A stretch of 64,000 nucleotides of DNA from the NCBI GenBank assembly GCA_033782935.1, contig JAWQEG010001234.1, forward strand, positions 2,501-66,500, read 5' to 3'. The DNA is from Petrolisthes cinctipes (lineage: Eukaryota > Arthropoda > Malacostraca > Decapoda > Porcellanidae). Shown here one piece after another: positions 46,270 to 59,084 of the stretch. Positions within the stretch are counted from its first letter, which is position 1, and every line of letters begins with the position of its first letter. The position numbers and the translations under genes are program-made. Under the pieces are notes generated by a model that worked only from the letters and a program-made list of their open reading frames with translations, did no database searches and had not been told where the DNA came from.

Positions 46270-47580
46270 ATGGAGACTCAGGGTGTGGCTAGTGAGAAGG
46301 GTGCTCCACTTCATATTATTTCTGAGCAGGATGCTGCAGAGTTTATTAATTCATGTCTTAATCTCGAGAGAGTAAGAGCACTGAGTAGAAAGGAATTATT
46401 ACTTGTTGCACAGAAGTTGGACCTTGCCATTGAAAGTTTCAACGCATTTCCACTAGCTAACCTGATTTGCCACCATCTATGCGGCACTGAATTGTATGAT
46501 TTTGTTGAGAGGAAGGATAATGCTTCTGTCGTAAGTGACTGGTCTGCACCTACTGATTTGCTTGAAGCCACTATGGTTCAGAATAACCAATTTGGGAATG
46601 ACCAAGCTGCGCGTGACCATGAGTTCCGAATGCTACAGTTAGAGATTGAGAGAGAGCAAAGGAGGTTAGAGTCTGAGAGAGAGAGGAAAGGAGAGCTCAG
46701 TTAGAGTTTGGGAGAGAGAAAAGGAGAGCTCAGATGGAACTTGAGAAAAGGAAACTGGAGTTGGAGATGGAGAAATATAGAGTAGATCATGAGCCACGAC
46801 GACCGGTTGCGTCGGGGGTGTCATCAGAACAGCACAGGTTGGTTCCTAAGTTTGATGAGGACCATGTTGCTGAATTTTTCTAGAGGTTTGAGAAGGTTGC
46901 AGAGGGTAGTGGGTGGCCGAAGGAACGATGGTCAACGCTGGCACAGTCAGTCTTTTGTGGTAAAGCTTTAAGAGCATTTGATGCTCTCAGTTTTGAGGAA
47001 TCTTTGGATTATGAGAGGTTAAAGTCTACTGTACTGAGGACGTATGAATTAAGACCAGAAGCTTACAGACAGAAGTACCGTAATAGTAAGAAACGCCCGA
47101 ATGAGACATGGATAGAATTTATGAAATATCAGAGTGACCTATTTCAAGCATGGATAAGAAGTGAGAAGGTAGAAGACAATTATTGTAGGTTGGAGGAGTT
47201 GGTTAAGTTGGAGCAACTTCTGAGCCAGATGGAGCCAGATCTGCATATGTTTATAAGTGATAAGAGAGTAAAGACAGCTGAGGAAGCTGCAGTTTATGCT
47301 GATGATTACGTTTTAGTCAGGAAGCAATTTAAAGCCAAAGACAAAGGGCACAATAGACCTCCTCCAACCACCAATAATAAAACTCATGATAGCGATGTCT
47401 CCCCGAATTCCAAAAGCACTCATGTCACTAGTCCCAGTCCCCCAGGCATCTCACATGCACAAACACCTACACGGACCCCACACAAACCTTGGACACGAAC
47501 TCTCACATGTACATATTGCCACAAAACAGGGCATACTGTAGACAGATGTTGGAGAAAGGCAGGAGTTGTTAGGCCAACTA
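46270..47580 (+). pseudogene. gag: Element D gag (one frameshift, one TAG)
   Basis: METQGVASEKGAPLHIISEQ opens the frame. An N-terminal domain (ALSRKELLLVAQKLDLAIES) is followed by a Glu/Arg-rich coiled coil. In the GA-rich coil near 46670-46705 a single-base shift moves the frame. The capsid then reads LVPKFDEDHVAEFF, a TAG at 46881, RFEKVAEGSGWPKERW and YELRPEAYRQKYRNSKKRPN. The nucleocapsid knuckle CTYCHKTGHTVDRC lies at about 47508-47549. Gag forms the particle that packages element RNA. A long CT-rich homopeptide-free leader separates it from the primer-binding site. Confidence 0.85.
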
Positions 47581-48995
47581 ATTTTGTTTCTTGTGACAGA
47601 GCTATTGTCACAGTTTCTGAGCCCCGGAAGGATAGTAGGGATAACTCTGTTTTACCCACTTCTAAAGATAGAGTTCTTTCAGAAGGAGGGAAGGGTGCAG
47701 TGGATGCTGTTCCCATGTCTGACGTTACAGGAGCTGTTGTCCAGTCGGTAGCTACAGATACTACGGCTGAGGATTGTTATGCTCCATATCGGTCTGATGG
47801 GTTGGTCAAGCTTGGGGAATCCCAACATCCTGTTAAGATACTCCGAGACACTGGTTCTACAATTACTCTGTGGGTAAGACCGAAACATGTTGAGGTGAAT
47901 TCCAAGAATTTTGTTTTGCTCAGGGGAGTTGGAGGCTCCCTGACGGTTCCATTGGTGGAGTGTAGAGTGAGTTGTGATTTATTTAAAGGGATGGCACAGG
48001 TTGGAGTGGTGGAGTCATTGCCCGAGCCCAATGTGGACCTGATACTGGGGAATGAATTAGTTAGGGGTGAGGAAGTGAGTGTCCCAGTAATAACCAAGGA
48101 TCCTGTACCTGCCGAAGTAATGGAGGAAGAGGACCAGATGAACTTCCCCGTATGTGCCGTGACCCGATCGATGTCAAGGGTGGAGGAGAGCCGGCGTGTG
48201 GAAGCAGCCAAGGCAGTTTTAACTCCTTCCGACCCACCGGTGGAGGACGTCGACGGCGATGGAGAATCACCGGACGACCTTTCTTTAACCAATCTTTTTT
48301 CAGATACCTCTAGTGAGCAGTTGTCTTTAGAGTGTGTCGATGTTGATAAATTTAAGAATTTGCAAGGTAGTGACCCAGGTATCCAAGAGTTAAGGAGCCT
48401 GGCAGTTGAAAATGTGGGGGAAGAGAAGGGATCATGTTTATATGAGAAGGATGGAGTTTTGTACAGGAGGTGGAGACCTCCTCATACTAGTGTGGATGAG
48501 GGATTGAGGGATGTACACCAGCTAGTTGTGCCGATTGTGTGCAGGCAGGAACTAATTAGGCTAGCTCATGATATTCCCTTTGCTGCCCAATTAGGAGTGA
48601 GGAAGACACTTGAACGGCTTAGGGCAGAATTTTACTGGCCTGCCATGAGGGCTGATGTGTACCAGCTTGTGAGGAGTTGTCATACATGTCAGGTTGTGGG
48701 ATGGCCTAACCAGAAACCATCTAAGTCTCCCATAATTCCCATCCCTGCTATTGGGCCACCTTTCTCAAAGTTAATCATAGACATAGTGGGTCCACTTCCT
48801 ACCACTTCTACTGGATTTCAGTACCTTCTTACCATATTAGACCCTTGTACCAGGTACCCTGAGGCAATTCCCCTCAGAACTATGAATGCTAAGGCTGTTG
48901 TGAAAGCAATGTTGGGATTTTGTACAAAGTTTGGGTTACCTAATGAGATACAGTCTGATAGGGGTTCTAACTTTTTGTCTAACTGGTTCCAGTAG
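47581..48995 (+). pseudogene. pol: Element D protease and integrase (first part)
   Basis: Continuous with gag in the 47004-48995 frame (663 codons). Protease: ILRDTGSTITLW near codon 282 (D-T-G active site) and VDLILGNELV. Integrase follows directly: zinc module HDIPFAAQLGVRKTLERLRA ... FYWPAMRADVYQLVRSCHTC, then core LIIDIVGPLPTT (first aspartate near codon 593), LDPCTRYPEAIPL and IQSDRGSNFLSNWFQ (second aspartate near codon 652). The frame stops at TAG 48993, inside the catalytic core; the same frame continues at once with the third acidic residue. This upstream placement of integrase is the distinguishing feature. Confidence 0.9.
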
Positions 48996-51038
48996 ACTTT
49001 GGAAGAGTTAGGAGTTAAACATGTCAGAAGCAGTGCTTACCATCCAGAGTCCCAGGGTGCCTTGGAGAGATACCACCAGACCCTGAAGAATATGATGCGG
49101 AAATACTGCTTGGAACACACCAAGGATTGGGACAAGGGTGTTCCTTTCCTACTGATTGCAATGAGGGAAGTACCGCAGGAGAGCCTGGGTTTCTCTCCGA
49201 ATGAGCTTGTCTTCGCACACCATGTCAGAGGTCCTTTGAGCATCGTCAAGGAGGCATGGAGTAGTGACGTCGACACTGGCAAGAACCTTCTACAATACGT
49301 CATGAAGTTCAAGACCCGTCTGAGTGACACTAGAGAAGAGGCGAAGAAGAATCTTGAGGAAGCCCAAGGGTCAACCCTGGCTGCCAAGTTTCAAGGTCCG
49401 TACGTGGTAGAGAAGAGGCTGGGTGAAACTGACTACCTTGTGAAGACGCCCGACCGGCGGAGGTCTCATCAGTTGTGCCATGTAAATATGTTAAAGCCGT
49501 ACTACCGCCCTTTGAAGACTCCAGTGACGACACAGCATGTTGTGGCTGTGGCTGTGGAAGAAGAAGAAGATGATGATGTGGCAGAGGTAACCTGTGAATT
49601 TCAAGAGTGTAGTTGGGTGGACAACGAGGAAGCAGAGACGACTCTACGGGACAAGGTGTCATATTTACCTCCAGAGCAAGTGGCGCAGTTGTGGAAGTTG
49701 ATGTCGACCTACGGCAAGGTGTTTGCCAGTGTTCCTGGAAGGACTGACTGGATTCAACACGACGTGGACGTGGGCGTGGCTACGCCAGTTAAGCTGCCGC
49801 CCTACCGAGTCAGCCCACGCCATATCGAAGTGCTGCGGAAGGAGCTGAAGTATATGTTGGACCACAACTTGATAACACCGTGTGCAAGTGCTTGGAGTTC
49901 CCCTGTGACATTGCAGCCTAAGCCTGATGGTTCTGCTAGGTTCTGCATCGACTACAGGAGAGTGAACGCCTTGACGAAGACTGACACATACCCGTTGCCA
50001 TGCCTAGAGGACTGCATTGACCATGTGGGATCCTCTCGTTTTATTACCAAGATCGACCTGAAGCAGGGATTTTGGCAAGTACCTCTGACAGACCGAGCAA
50101 AGCAGATCTCCTGCTTTGTGGCCGATGGGCAAACATACCAGTGTAACGTGATGCCGTACGGTATGAAGAATGCACCAGCCACCTTCCAACGGCTCATGAA
50201 TGATGTGACTAGTGGCATCAAGAATTGCGTTGTGTACTTTGACGACGTCGTGGTCTACACTGACACCTGGGACCACCACCTCCAAGTGCTGCAGTAGTTA
50301 CTGTCTCGCCTACAGGATGCCAACTTAGTTGTCAACGTCAAGAAGTGCGACTTTGTGTGTGCCTGTGTGCAGTACCTAGGGTATGTGGTAGGACATGGTC
50401 TGGTCTGCCCGCCTAGCTCGAAGGTGGAGGCTATACAAGGTTTCAAGAGGCCTCAGAACAGAAGGGAACTCAGACGCTTCTTGGGATGTATCGGGTACTA
50501 CAGGCGATTCTTGAAAAATTTCGCGACTGTAGTGGCACCCTTGACTGAGTTGCTTAGAAAAGAGGTTAAGTATGAATGGAAAAACGAGTGTGAGGAAAGT
50601 TTTGAAAGTGCCAAGGACATACTCGTTCACTATCCCGTAATGACCGCACCCAAGTTTGACAAACCATTCGCACTAGCCGTGGACGCTAGCAATGTAGGAG
50701 CAGGAGCTGTGTTGATGCAGGAGGACGAGCAGGGGGTGGAGCATCCTGTTTCGTATTTCAGTAAAAAGTTCTCCACCAGTCAGAAGAACTACTCAGTCAT
50801 AGAGAAGGAACTCCTAGCCCTGATCCTCGCCCTGCAACACTTTGCTGTGTATGTGCCTGCATTTGGACCAATACTTAGGGTGTACACTGACCACCACCCT
50901 CTGAAATACTTGAACAGTTTGGGGGCCAAGAACCAAAGGCTTACCCGTTGGAGTTTGTTCCTCCAACAGTATCACCTAGACGTACGTCATATAAGAGGTG
51001 TAGATAATGTGATAGCAGATTGTCTATCTAGAAGTTAA
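48996..51038 (+). pseudogene. pol: Element D integrase end, reverse transcriptase, RNase H
   Basis: Same frame as the preceding part. Integrase ends with YHPESQGALERYHQTLKNMM; the glutamate gives D-x35-E spacing. A GPY/F-type C-terminal module follows (KFQGPYVVEKRLGETDYLVK). RT: RVSPRHIEVLRKELKYMLDH, SSPVTLQPKPDGSARFCIDY, TKIDLKQGFWQVPL, MPYGMKNAPATFQRLMNDV and active site VYFDDVVVYTD near 50240. A TAG at 50295 interrupts, then the thumb (LGYVVGHGLVCPPSSKVEAI, FLGCIGYYRRFLKNFATVVA). RNase H: LAVDASNVGAGAVLMQED, SVIEKELLALILALQHF, VYTDHHPLKYLNSL, ending IADCLSRS at 51038. No integrase follows. Confidence 0.92.
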
Positions 51039-51116
51039 ATGTTTTGTTTTTGATTTTTTTTGCATGTTGTACATAACTTTTGTAAACCTAAGAACGAATT
51101 TTCCAGAGGAAAACTC

Positions 51117-51133
51117 TTTCTTTGGTGGGGGCG
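51117..51133 (+). promoter_or_regulatory. Polypurine tract of element D
   Basis: TTTCTTTGGTGGGGGCG next to the 3' LTR; the purine run is short (GGTGGGGGCG) and has two pyrimidines. Confidence 0.5.
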
Positions 51134-53100
<1,967 letters not shown>

Positions 53101-53215
53101 TACTACTACTACTACTACTACTACTACCACTACCACTACAACTACCACTACCACTGCCACCACTACTGATACTACTACTAATACTACTACTACCATCGCC
53201 TTCACATATTCTGTT
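53101..53215. repeat. (ACT)n trinucleotide repeat
   Basis: TACTACTAC and CTACCA variants; minus-strand frame encodes poly-Val, low complexity. Confidence 0.9.
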
Positions 53216-53268
53216 ATAAAATGGTGAGTATTTAAACCATTAGTTCCAAAATAATACAATAATTTCCT

Positions 53269-53500
53269 TTACAGATTTTAATACATTACATTTTTTTTAC
53301 AGATTTTAATGCAAGAACTTTTTTTTACAGATTTTAATACGATAACTTTTTTTACAGATTTTAATATAATAATTTCCTTTACAGATTTTAATACAATAAC
53401 ATTTTTTTTGACAGATTTAAACAATATTGTTTTCATTTTTTTTACAGATTTTTTTTCTTTATTTTTCAGATTTTTTTTCATTTATTTCCAGATTGTTTTT
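53269..53500 (+). repeat. T-rich tandem repeat with ACAGATTTTAAT core
   Basis: About eight imperfect units of roughly 28-30 bp, each a T run followed by ACAGATTTTAATNCA. Later units degenerate to TTTTTCAGATTTTTTT. Each unit resembles a 3' splice site (polypyrimidine-CAG). Confidence 0.8.
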
Positions 53501-53870
53501 CATTTTTTTTTTTTTTTAATTTTTCCATAAAAATTAAAATATGCATTGCTTGTTTTTAAATCTTTGGTGTGAGTCATTGATAAAATTAATTAAGAAGGTA
53601 ACACTTAGAAATAATAAAAAATTAAAAGAAATTAAATACAATGAAAATAAGCGTGATAATAAATGGAAGCCAAAGATGAAAATAATGAAAAAATAAAATA
53701 ATAAAATGGAAATGGAATTTTTTTTTAAATACTTAAATGGTAAATAAATAAAAAATATAAATTAATGACCTTGGTGTTACTAAGTTGTGGAGAGTGATGG
53801 GGTTGTGTTATAGTCCACCTAAACTATTTATTATTACACAATCCGTCTGTCAGTGTTAATTTTAGTTCAC
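53501..53870. other. A/T-rich spacer
   Basis: Poly-T and A-rich stretches; nothing coding. Confidence 0.6.
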
Positions 53871-53875
53871 ATTAA

Positions 53876-54420
53876 GGAGGTGCGGGATTAGGGGGAGAGG
53901 CATTGAGGGTGGGGGGGTTTAGTGGGGTGAGGGAGTAGGGGGACAGGCTGGGAGGGGGGGGTGTTAGGACTGTGCGGGAATATGGGACAGGCTTTCTACC
54001 TACCCAAGGCCTGTCCCCCTATTCCCACACCCGCCAAACCTGTCCCCTACTCCCGCACCCCCTTAATGACAATCAACCCCAGTGTGATATCTCCAGCCAC
54101 ATACTAAAACAGGACATAATAACAGTTCAAATTAAGTGCTTATTGTAACTCACTCTGATTGGCCCACCTCAAAAAATCAATACTCAAGATTATCGCTGAA
54201 AGGTTATAACCAAATGACATTATTTTAGTGTTAAGGGGGTGCGGGAGTAGGGGACAGGCTTTGGGGGGGGGGGGTGCGGGAATAGGGAGACTGGCTTGGA
54301 GGGGGTTTTGGAGGTGCGGGAATAAGGGGACAGGCTTGGGGTGAATAGAAAGCCTGTAACCTATTCCAGCACCCCCCAAGCCTGTCCCCCTTCCCGCACC
54401 CCCTAATATTACCTCATTAC
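53876..54420. repeat. G-rich inverted/tandem repeats
   Basis: Repeats of GTGCGGGAATAGGGGACAGG type occur on both strands: G-rich at 53876-53990 and 54235-54345, C-rich at 54000-54062 and 54355-54410. Multiple GGG/GGGG runs close together are compatible with G-quadruplex and hairpin folding. Confidence 0.8.
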
Positions 54421-54595
54421 GAGTCTTACACGTGTTATATGGTTTGTATAACCTTATAGTACAAGAACAAACCCAAATCTCATATATTACACACTCGTCA
54501 ATGTCTTGTTTCAATATAATTTAGATGACAAGTGGTCAAATTTTCGGAAATTTTAATTAAGTCCATCTTTTTCCTATTCTCCTTAGCTGGGAAAA

Positions 54596-54745
54596 ATGGG
54601 AAGGGTTGGAAAAAGAATGGGAAGAATTGGAAAAAGAATGGGAAGGGTTGGAGAAAGAATGGGAAGGACTGGAAAAAGAATGAGAAGGATTGAAGAAAGA
54701 GTGGGAATGGTTGGAAAGAGAATGGGAAGGATTGGAGAAAGCAGA
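54596..54745. repeat. 21-bp minisatellite
   Basis: About seven units of GGGAAGGATTGGAAAAAGAAT; encodes MGRIGKR repeats by virtue of the length being divisible by three. Not a gene. Confidence 0.9.
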
Positions 54746-54832
54746 GTAAATGGGCTAGAAACCTGTGGTAGTATTGTCAAATCCGTCTAAAATTGGCAAT
54801 AAAACATTGCCAATATAGTTACTTGTTACTTG

Positions 54833-55470
54833 TTGTTGGATATTCTATGCCCCGCTCCACCAGCAGATGGTGCTCCGCAGGGCCTCTCTCAATATTACTA
54901 AACACTATAATCACTTGTAATACTCATATCATCCGTGTCGTAACACTCAGCGAACAGATGTGTTTTCAGTCTTTTCTTAAAAATCGTGCAATTTTCACTA
55001 CTCCGGACATCTAATGGCAATCCATTAAAGAGCCTTGGTGCACACCTTTCAAACGCTCTGAAACCCATTGTCAGAATACTCCTTGGCTCATTTAACCTGT
55101 ATTGATCATCACTATGCCTGAGTTCCATTGAGGTATTTACTTGAAAACCTCTTAAAAGATTCATCAAGTACTCCGGTTTTACAAATTTTAATGCTCGGAA
55201 TGTTAGAAGACATATCTTGTAAACAATCCTCGCCTTTATTGGTAACCAATGTAAGTCAATGAGTGCTGGGGTTATCCTCTCACGAGATGAAAGACCTTTG
55301 ATTAATCTTGCTGCTCTATTCATTACGTTTTGCAATTTTCTTAACCGATAGTCTGGCAAACCATAATATAGGGAATTGCAGTATATACAACAAAATGGAC
55401 ATCTAGTTCCACCTTTACTGTACTGTAAATGTCGTCCAGAAGTGGCTATAAAACATTGGCCAGATTGCAA
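54833..55470 (-). pseudogene. LINE ORF2 C-terminal fragment (CR1/L2-like)
   Basis: One clean frame of about 190 codons, 55470-54898. It contains RLRKLQNVMNRAARLIKGLS, ERITPALIDLHWLPIKARIV, YKICLLTFRALK, FERCAPRLFNGLPLDVRSS and FKKRLKTHLF: the conserved C-terminal domain after RT in CR1/L2-like LINEs. The upstream part (RT) is absent; the frame enters unrelated sequence near 55440. The 3' UTR to 54833 contains ATCTGCTGGTGGAGCGGGGC and ends in an AACAAGTAAC-type tail. Typical 5'-truncated LINE copy. Confidence 0.82.
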
Positions 55471-55640
55471 TTACCAAATTAAATGGGCTAAGAACCTCTG
55501 TTAGTATTGTCAAAATCTAGCAAACGTGGCTATACAACGTTGGCAACACGGCAATTTTAAAATTTAATGTGTGAAGAACCTTTGGTAGTATTAAATTATT
55601 TACAAATAATTTATTATTTACTAGTTGGCTATTTAAAATT

Positions 55641-55780
55641 GCTTCTCTGGGCAAATCCAATTTGGTCCTGTTGAAAACACAGACTACATGGAGAGTGAGA
55701 CTATCACGACCAACCTCTCACTCTCACTCTCCTTGTAGTCTGTGTTTTCAACAGGAAAAGGTGGATTCGCCAAGAGAAGC
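55641..55780. repeat. 140-bp near-perfect palindrome
   Basis: Left arm GCTTCTCTGGGCAAATCCAA ... ACAGACTACATGGAGAGTGA is mirrored by TCACTCTCCTTGTAGTCTGT ... GGATTCGCCAAGAGAAGC around a loop of roughly 25 nt. A long stable hairpin is predicted by inspection. Confidence 0.85.
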
Positions 55781-56048
55781 AGCTAAGGTTTGTTTACATT
55801 ATTATTTTCATTATAAATTTATATTTATGTCTATTTATAATTATGTAGGTTGAGTAATGTAAGTACTAATATCTGCTGATAATAATAATAACATAATATA
55901 AGCATAAATAAGTGTTATAATATATTAATACATTGGTTAATTAATAGCTAATGTTTACTGTGTGTCTTGTACTGTGTTTTAGTTGATTTATACCTTAATG
56001 TTATTAACAAATGATTACCTTATAACTGTATAACGTTATATAATGATA
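55781..56048. other. A/T-rich spacer
   Basis: No feature recognised. Confidence 0.6.
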
Positions 56049-56352
56049 TATAATTATAAGGATTATTAATATGTATATCAAAGATAGAATACCACAATTA
56101 TTAAAGCCGAAACAATCCATATTTTACAGTTTTTTTTTAAATTTCTTCAATAACAAGAAACTATGATTTATGAAAACGTTATTATTGCACAAGGTAAGTG
56201 TATGATTAATAATAATATATAACCAATAATTATAATGTGTATTACAATGAAATATATAACAAACCTAACATAACCTAACTACGTAAAGTTAATAAGGTTT
56301 TAATAATGTTTAATAAATATTTATAATGTTATTTAATAATACTATTTAATTA

Positions 56353-56404
<52 letters not shown>

Positions 56405-56699
56405 AAATTATTAGTGAATAATTATTAAACATTATTAAAACATTATTAACTTTACTTGGTTAGGTTAGGTTAGGTTTGTTTTATATATTTCATTGCAATA
56501 CGAATAATTATTATTGTTTATACATTATTATTAATTATACACTTACCTTGTGCAATAATAAGGCTTCATTAAATTATTATTCCATATAATTGAAGACATG
56601 TTTAAAAAAATGTAAAATATGGATTGTTTTGGCTTTAGTAATTGAGTAATTGTGGTATTCTATCTTTGATATACATATTAATATTCCTTATAATTATAC
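56049..56699. repeat. 651-bp palindromic repeat with TTAGG-type run
   Basis: Arms 56049-56357 and 56399-56699 are inverted copies around (AT)n. The right arm has GGTTAGGTTAGGTTAGGT (56459-56476); the left has the partly decayed AACCTAACATAACCTAAC. A single arm recurs at 57937-58075. Confidence 0.85.
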
Positions 56700-56720
56700 A
56701 CACACACACACACACACACA

Positions 56721-56815
<95 letters not shown>

Positions 56816-56828
56816 CCGCCCGCCCGGG
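56698..56828. repeat. (CA)n(CACG)n microsatellite with CG palindrome
   Basis: CA dinucleotides, about 26 CGCA units, then GCCCGCCCGCCCGGGCGGGC. Confidence 0.95.
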
Positions 56829-57229
56829 CGGGCTACTACAACTACTACTACTACATAATTACTACTACTACTACTACAACAACTATTATTACTACTACTA
56901 CAACAACTACTATAACTATTTCAGGACAAGACGAAGGTTACAAGAGAAGTGAGAATAAAATTGGTTTGGACACACTGTATGGTATTCATTGATCTTCAGC
57001 CAAGACCAGACACGGTGTACAGTGTGTGTTTGAGGAGCTTCTACAGAAGGTATGTTTGCACGTGTGTGTTATTGTTGGTGTGTTTGTATAGAAGTGGGAT
57101 GAGGCTACGTGGGTGTGTAAATGGATCATGTGTGCAAGAATTACAGTGACAGATAGAAAGAGTTAAGGTTTGGCCATTTATATTTTTCAAGCTAGAAAGT
57201 GTGAGGGTATACATTTTGCCTTTTGAATT
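56829..57229. other. Triplet repeats and unassigned sequence
   Basis: (ACT)n runs to about 56915; short frames to 57149 show no recognisable domain. Confidence 0.55.
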
Positions 57230-57930
57230 TTATGGGCTATTATTTTGACAAAATCAGAATTAGTCTACAGCATTTTAGTCAACCAAAACATCCAAAAACT
57301 AAAATGAAATTTGATATAACTTAGTTCAGATTGGAAAATGGAGTCAACATTAGTGCAAATTTCCACTAACTGGGCTATTAAACAGACTCTCTGCTAGCAC
57401 CAAAAGATGCATACTTTTATTAGTTTTTTTTTTATTATGTAGTTTTTTGAAGTGCCTGAATTGATTAAAATCAACCAAAAACAAAGAAAAGTTTTGACAG
57501 GAACAGAATTATTATACCTACTATTATTATATTTATTACTATTATATCCAGACTGAGCCTTCAAACAGACTATCTGCTAGTACCAAAGATGCTGAATTTT
57601 ATGGGCTATTTTTTGACATAATCATAATTAGTCTACACCATTTGAGTCAACTAAAAACATCCAAAAACTAAAATATAATTTGATAAAACTTAGTCCTGAT
57701 TGGAGAAATGTAGTCAACGTTAGTGCGCATTTCCGCTAACTGATCTATTAAACAGACTATCTACTATTACCAAAAGATGTGGAATTTTATTGGCTATTTG
57801 TTGACAAAATCAAAATTAGTCTACAGCATTCAAGTCAACCAAAAACATTCAAAAACTAAAATAAAATTTGATAAATTTTAGTTCAGATTAGAAAAATGGA
57901 GTCGACGTTAGTGCGCATTTCCGCTAACTA
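57230..57930. repeat. Tandem repeat, three units of 150-190 bp
   Basis: Units at about 57230, 57598 and 57784 share GGCTATT..TTGACA.AATCA, GTCTACAGCATT, AACCAAAAACATCCAAAAAC and TTTCCGCTAACT. The first two are separated by a partial unit with AACAGACTNTCTGCTA. Confidence 0.8.
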
Positions 57931-57936
57931 ATGTAT

Positions 57937-58075
57937 AACTAATAATAATAATAATAATGTGTATTACAATTATATATATAATAAACCTAACCTAACCTAA
58001 CCACGTAAAGTTAATAATGTTTTAATAATGTTTAATAATTATTTACTAATAATTTGTTATAATACATAATCTATA
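57937..58075 (+). repeat. Single-arm copy of the TTAGG-containing repeat
   Basis: AATGTGTATTACAATTATAT and AACCTAACCTAACCTAACC (57984-58002) then ACGTAAAGTTAATAATG match the left arm of 56049-56699. Confidence 0.8.
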
Positions 58076-58106
58076 ATATAATTTTTTATATTATGAAATT
58101 CTATAC

Positions 58107-58709
58107 GTACAGTTGCGCACAGATGACTCAAGGCCACCACATTCACCAATATGCTGGTGTTGTATCTGGTAACAGTGTCAGCTATGAATTGAACTGAAAT
58201 TCAGTCGTCTACTCGGGCGAAACAAACCCAATTATAATTTGTCAATATGCGGGTTTAACTGTTCTCTAATGAAAATCATGTAAGTAAACGTATTATATTG
58301 ATAATGAGTAACATGTTATAAACATTATGGACATATTTTAACGACAGTATTACAACACATATAATTAGATACTAAAGCTTTATTTCATGTGAGACAAACT
58401 GGTTTCAGTACTGATGCAATATTCGAAAATCGTGTTTCTCACATGAAAGAATGTATCATTATTTAGATATATGTGTTGTAATATGTCCATAATGTTTATA
58501 ACATGTTACTCATTATCAATATAATACGTTTACTTACATAATTTTTATTAGAGAACAGTTAAACCCGCATATTGACAAATTATAATTGGGTTTGTTTCGC
58601 CCAAGTCGATGACTGAATTTCGATTCAATTCATAGCTGCCACTGTTACCAGATACAACACCAGCATGAGGTGAATGAGGTGGCCTTGAGTCATCTGTGCG
58701 CAACTGTAC
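58107..58709. repeat. 603-bp palindrome (inverted repeat element)
   Basis: GTACAGTTGCGCACAGATGA at the left is mirrored by TCATCTGTGCGCAACTGTAC at the right; arms of about 285 bp meet near 58410. The arm contains a short frame (RTDDSRPPHSPHAGVV, then CQYAGLTVL) seen open on the minus strand at 58748-58548 and frameshifted in the left arm. I do not recognise it. Confidence 0.88.
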
Positions 58710-58732
58710 AAGAAAAGTGTTTGTGTGATCAT

Positions 58733-59075
58733 GCTTTTTCGCATACACAGAATTGTTGATAGTTACTGAGATACACAGGAGTTGGTATTTCTATGTGCGT
58801 ATGAGGGTGTGTGTGTACGTAAGGCATGTATGTATGTTCATGCTTTATGCGTACACGGAATTGTTGATAGTTACCGAGATAAACGGGAGTTGGTATTTCT
58901 ATGTGCATATGAGGGTGTGTGTGTACGTATGAAGTGTATAAATGTTCATGCTTTTTCGCGTACACGGAATTGTTGATAGTTACTGAGATACACAGGAGTT
59001 GGTATTCCTATGTGCGTATGAGGGTGTGTGTGTACATATGGAGTGTATGTATGTTCATGTTTTTTCGCGTACACA
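58733..59075. repeat. 108-bp minisatellite, three full units and a partial fourth
   Basis: Units start TGCTTTTTCGCGTACACGGA at about 58732, 58841, 58949 and 59057, each with TTGTTGATAGTTACTGAGAT and a (GT)n-like tail. Confidence 0.9.
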
Positions 59076-59084
59076 GAATTGGTT

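Noticed and set aside
54583..54790. MGRIGKR repeat protein
   Set aside because: Encoded by a 21-bp minisatellite; low complexity on both strands.
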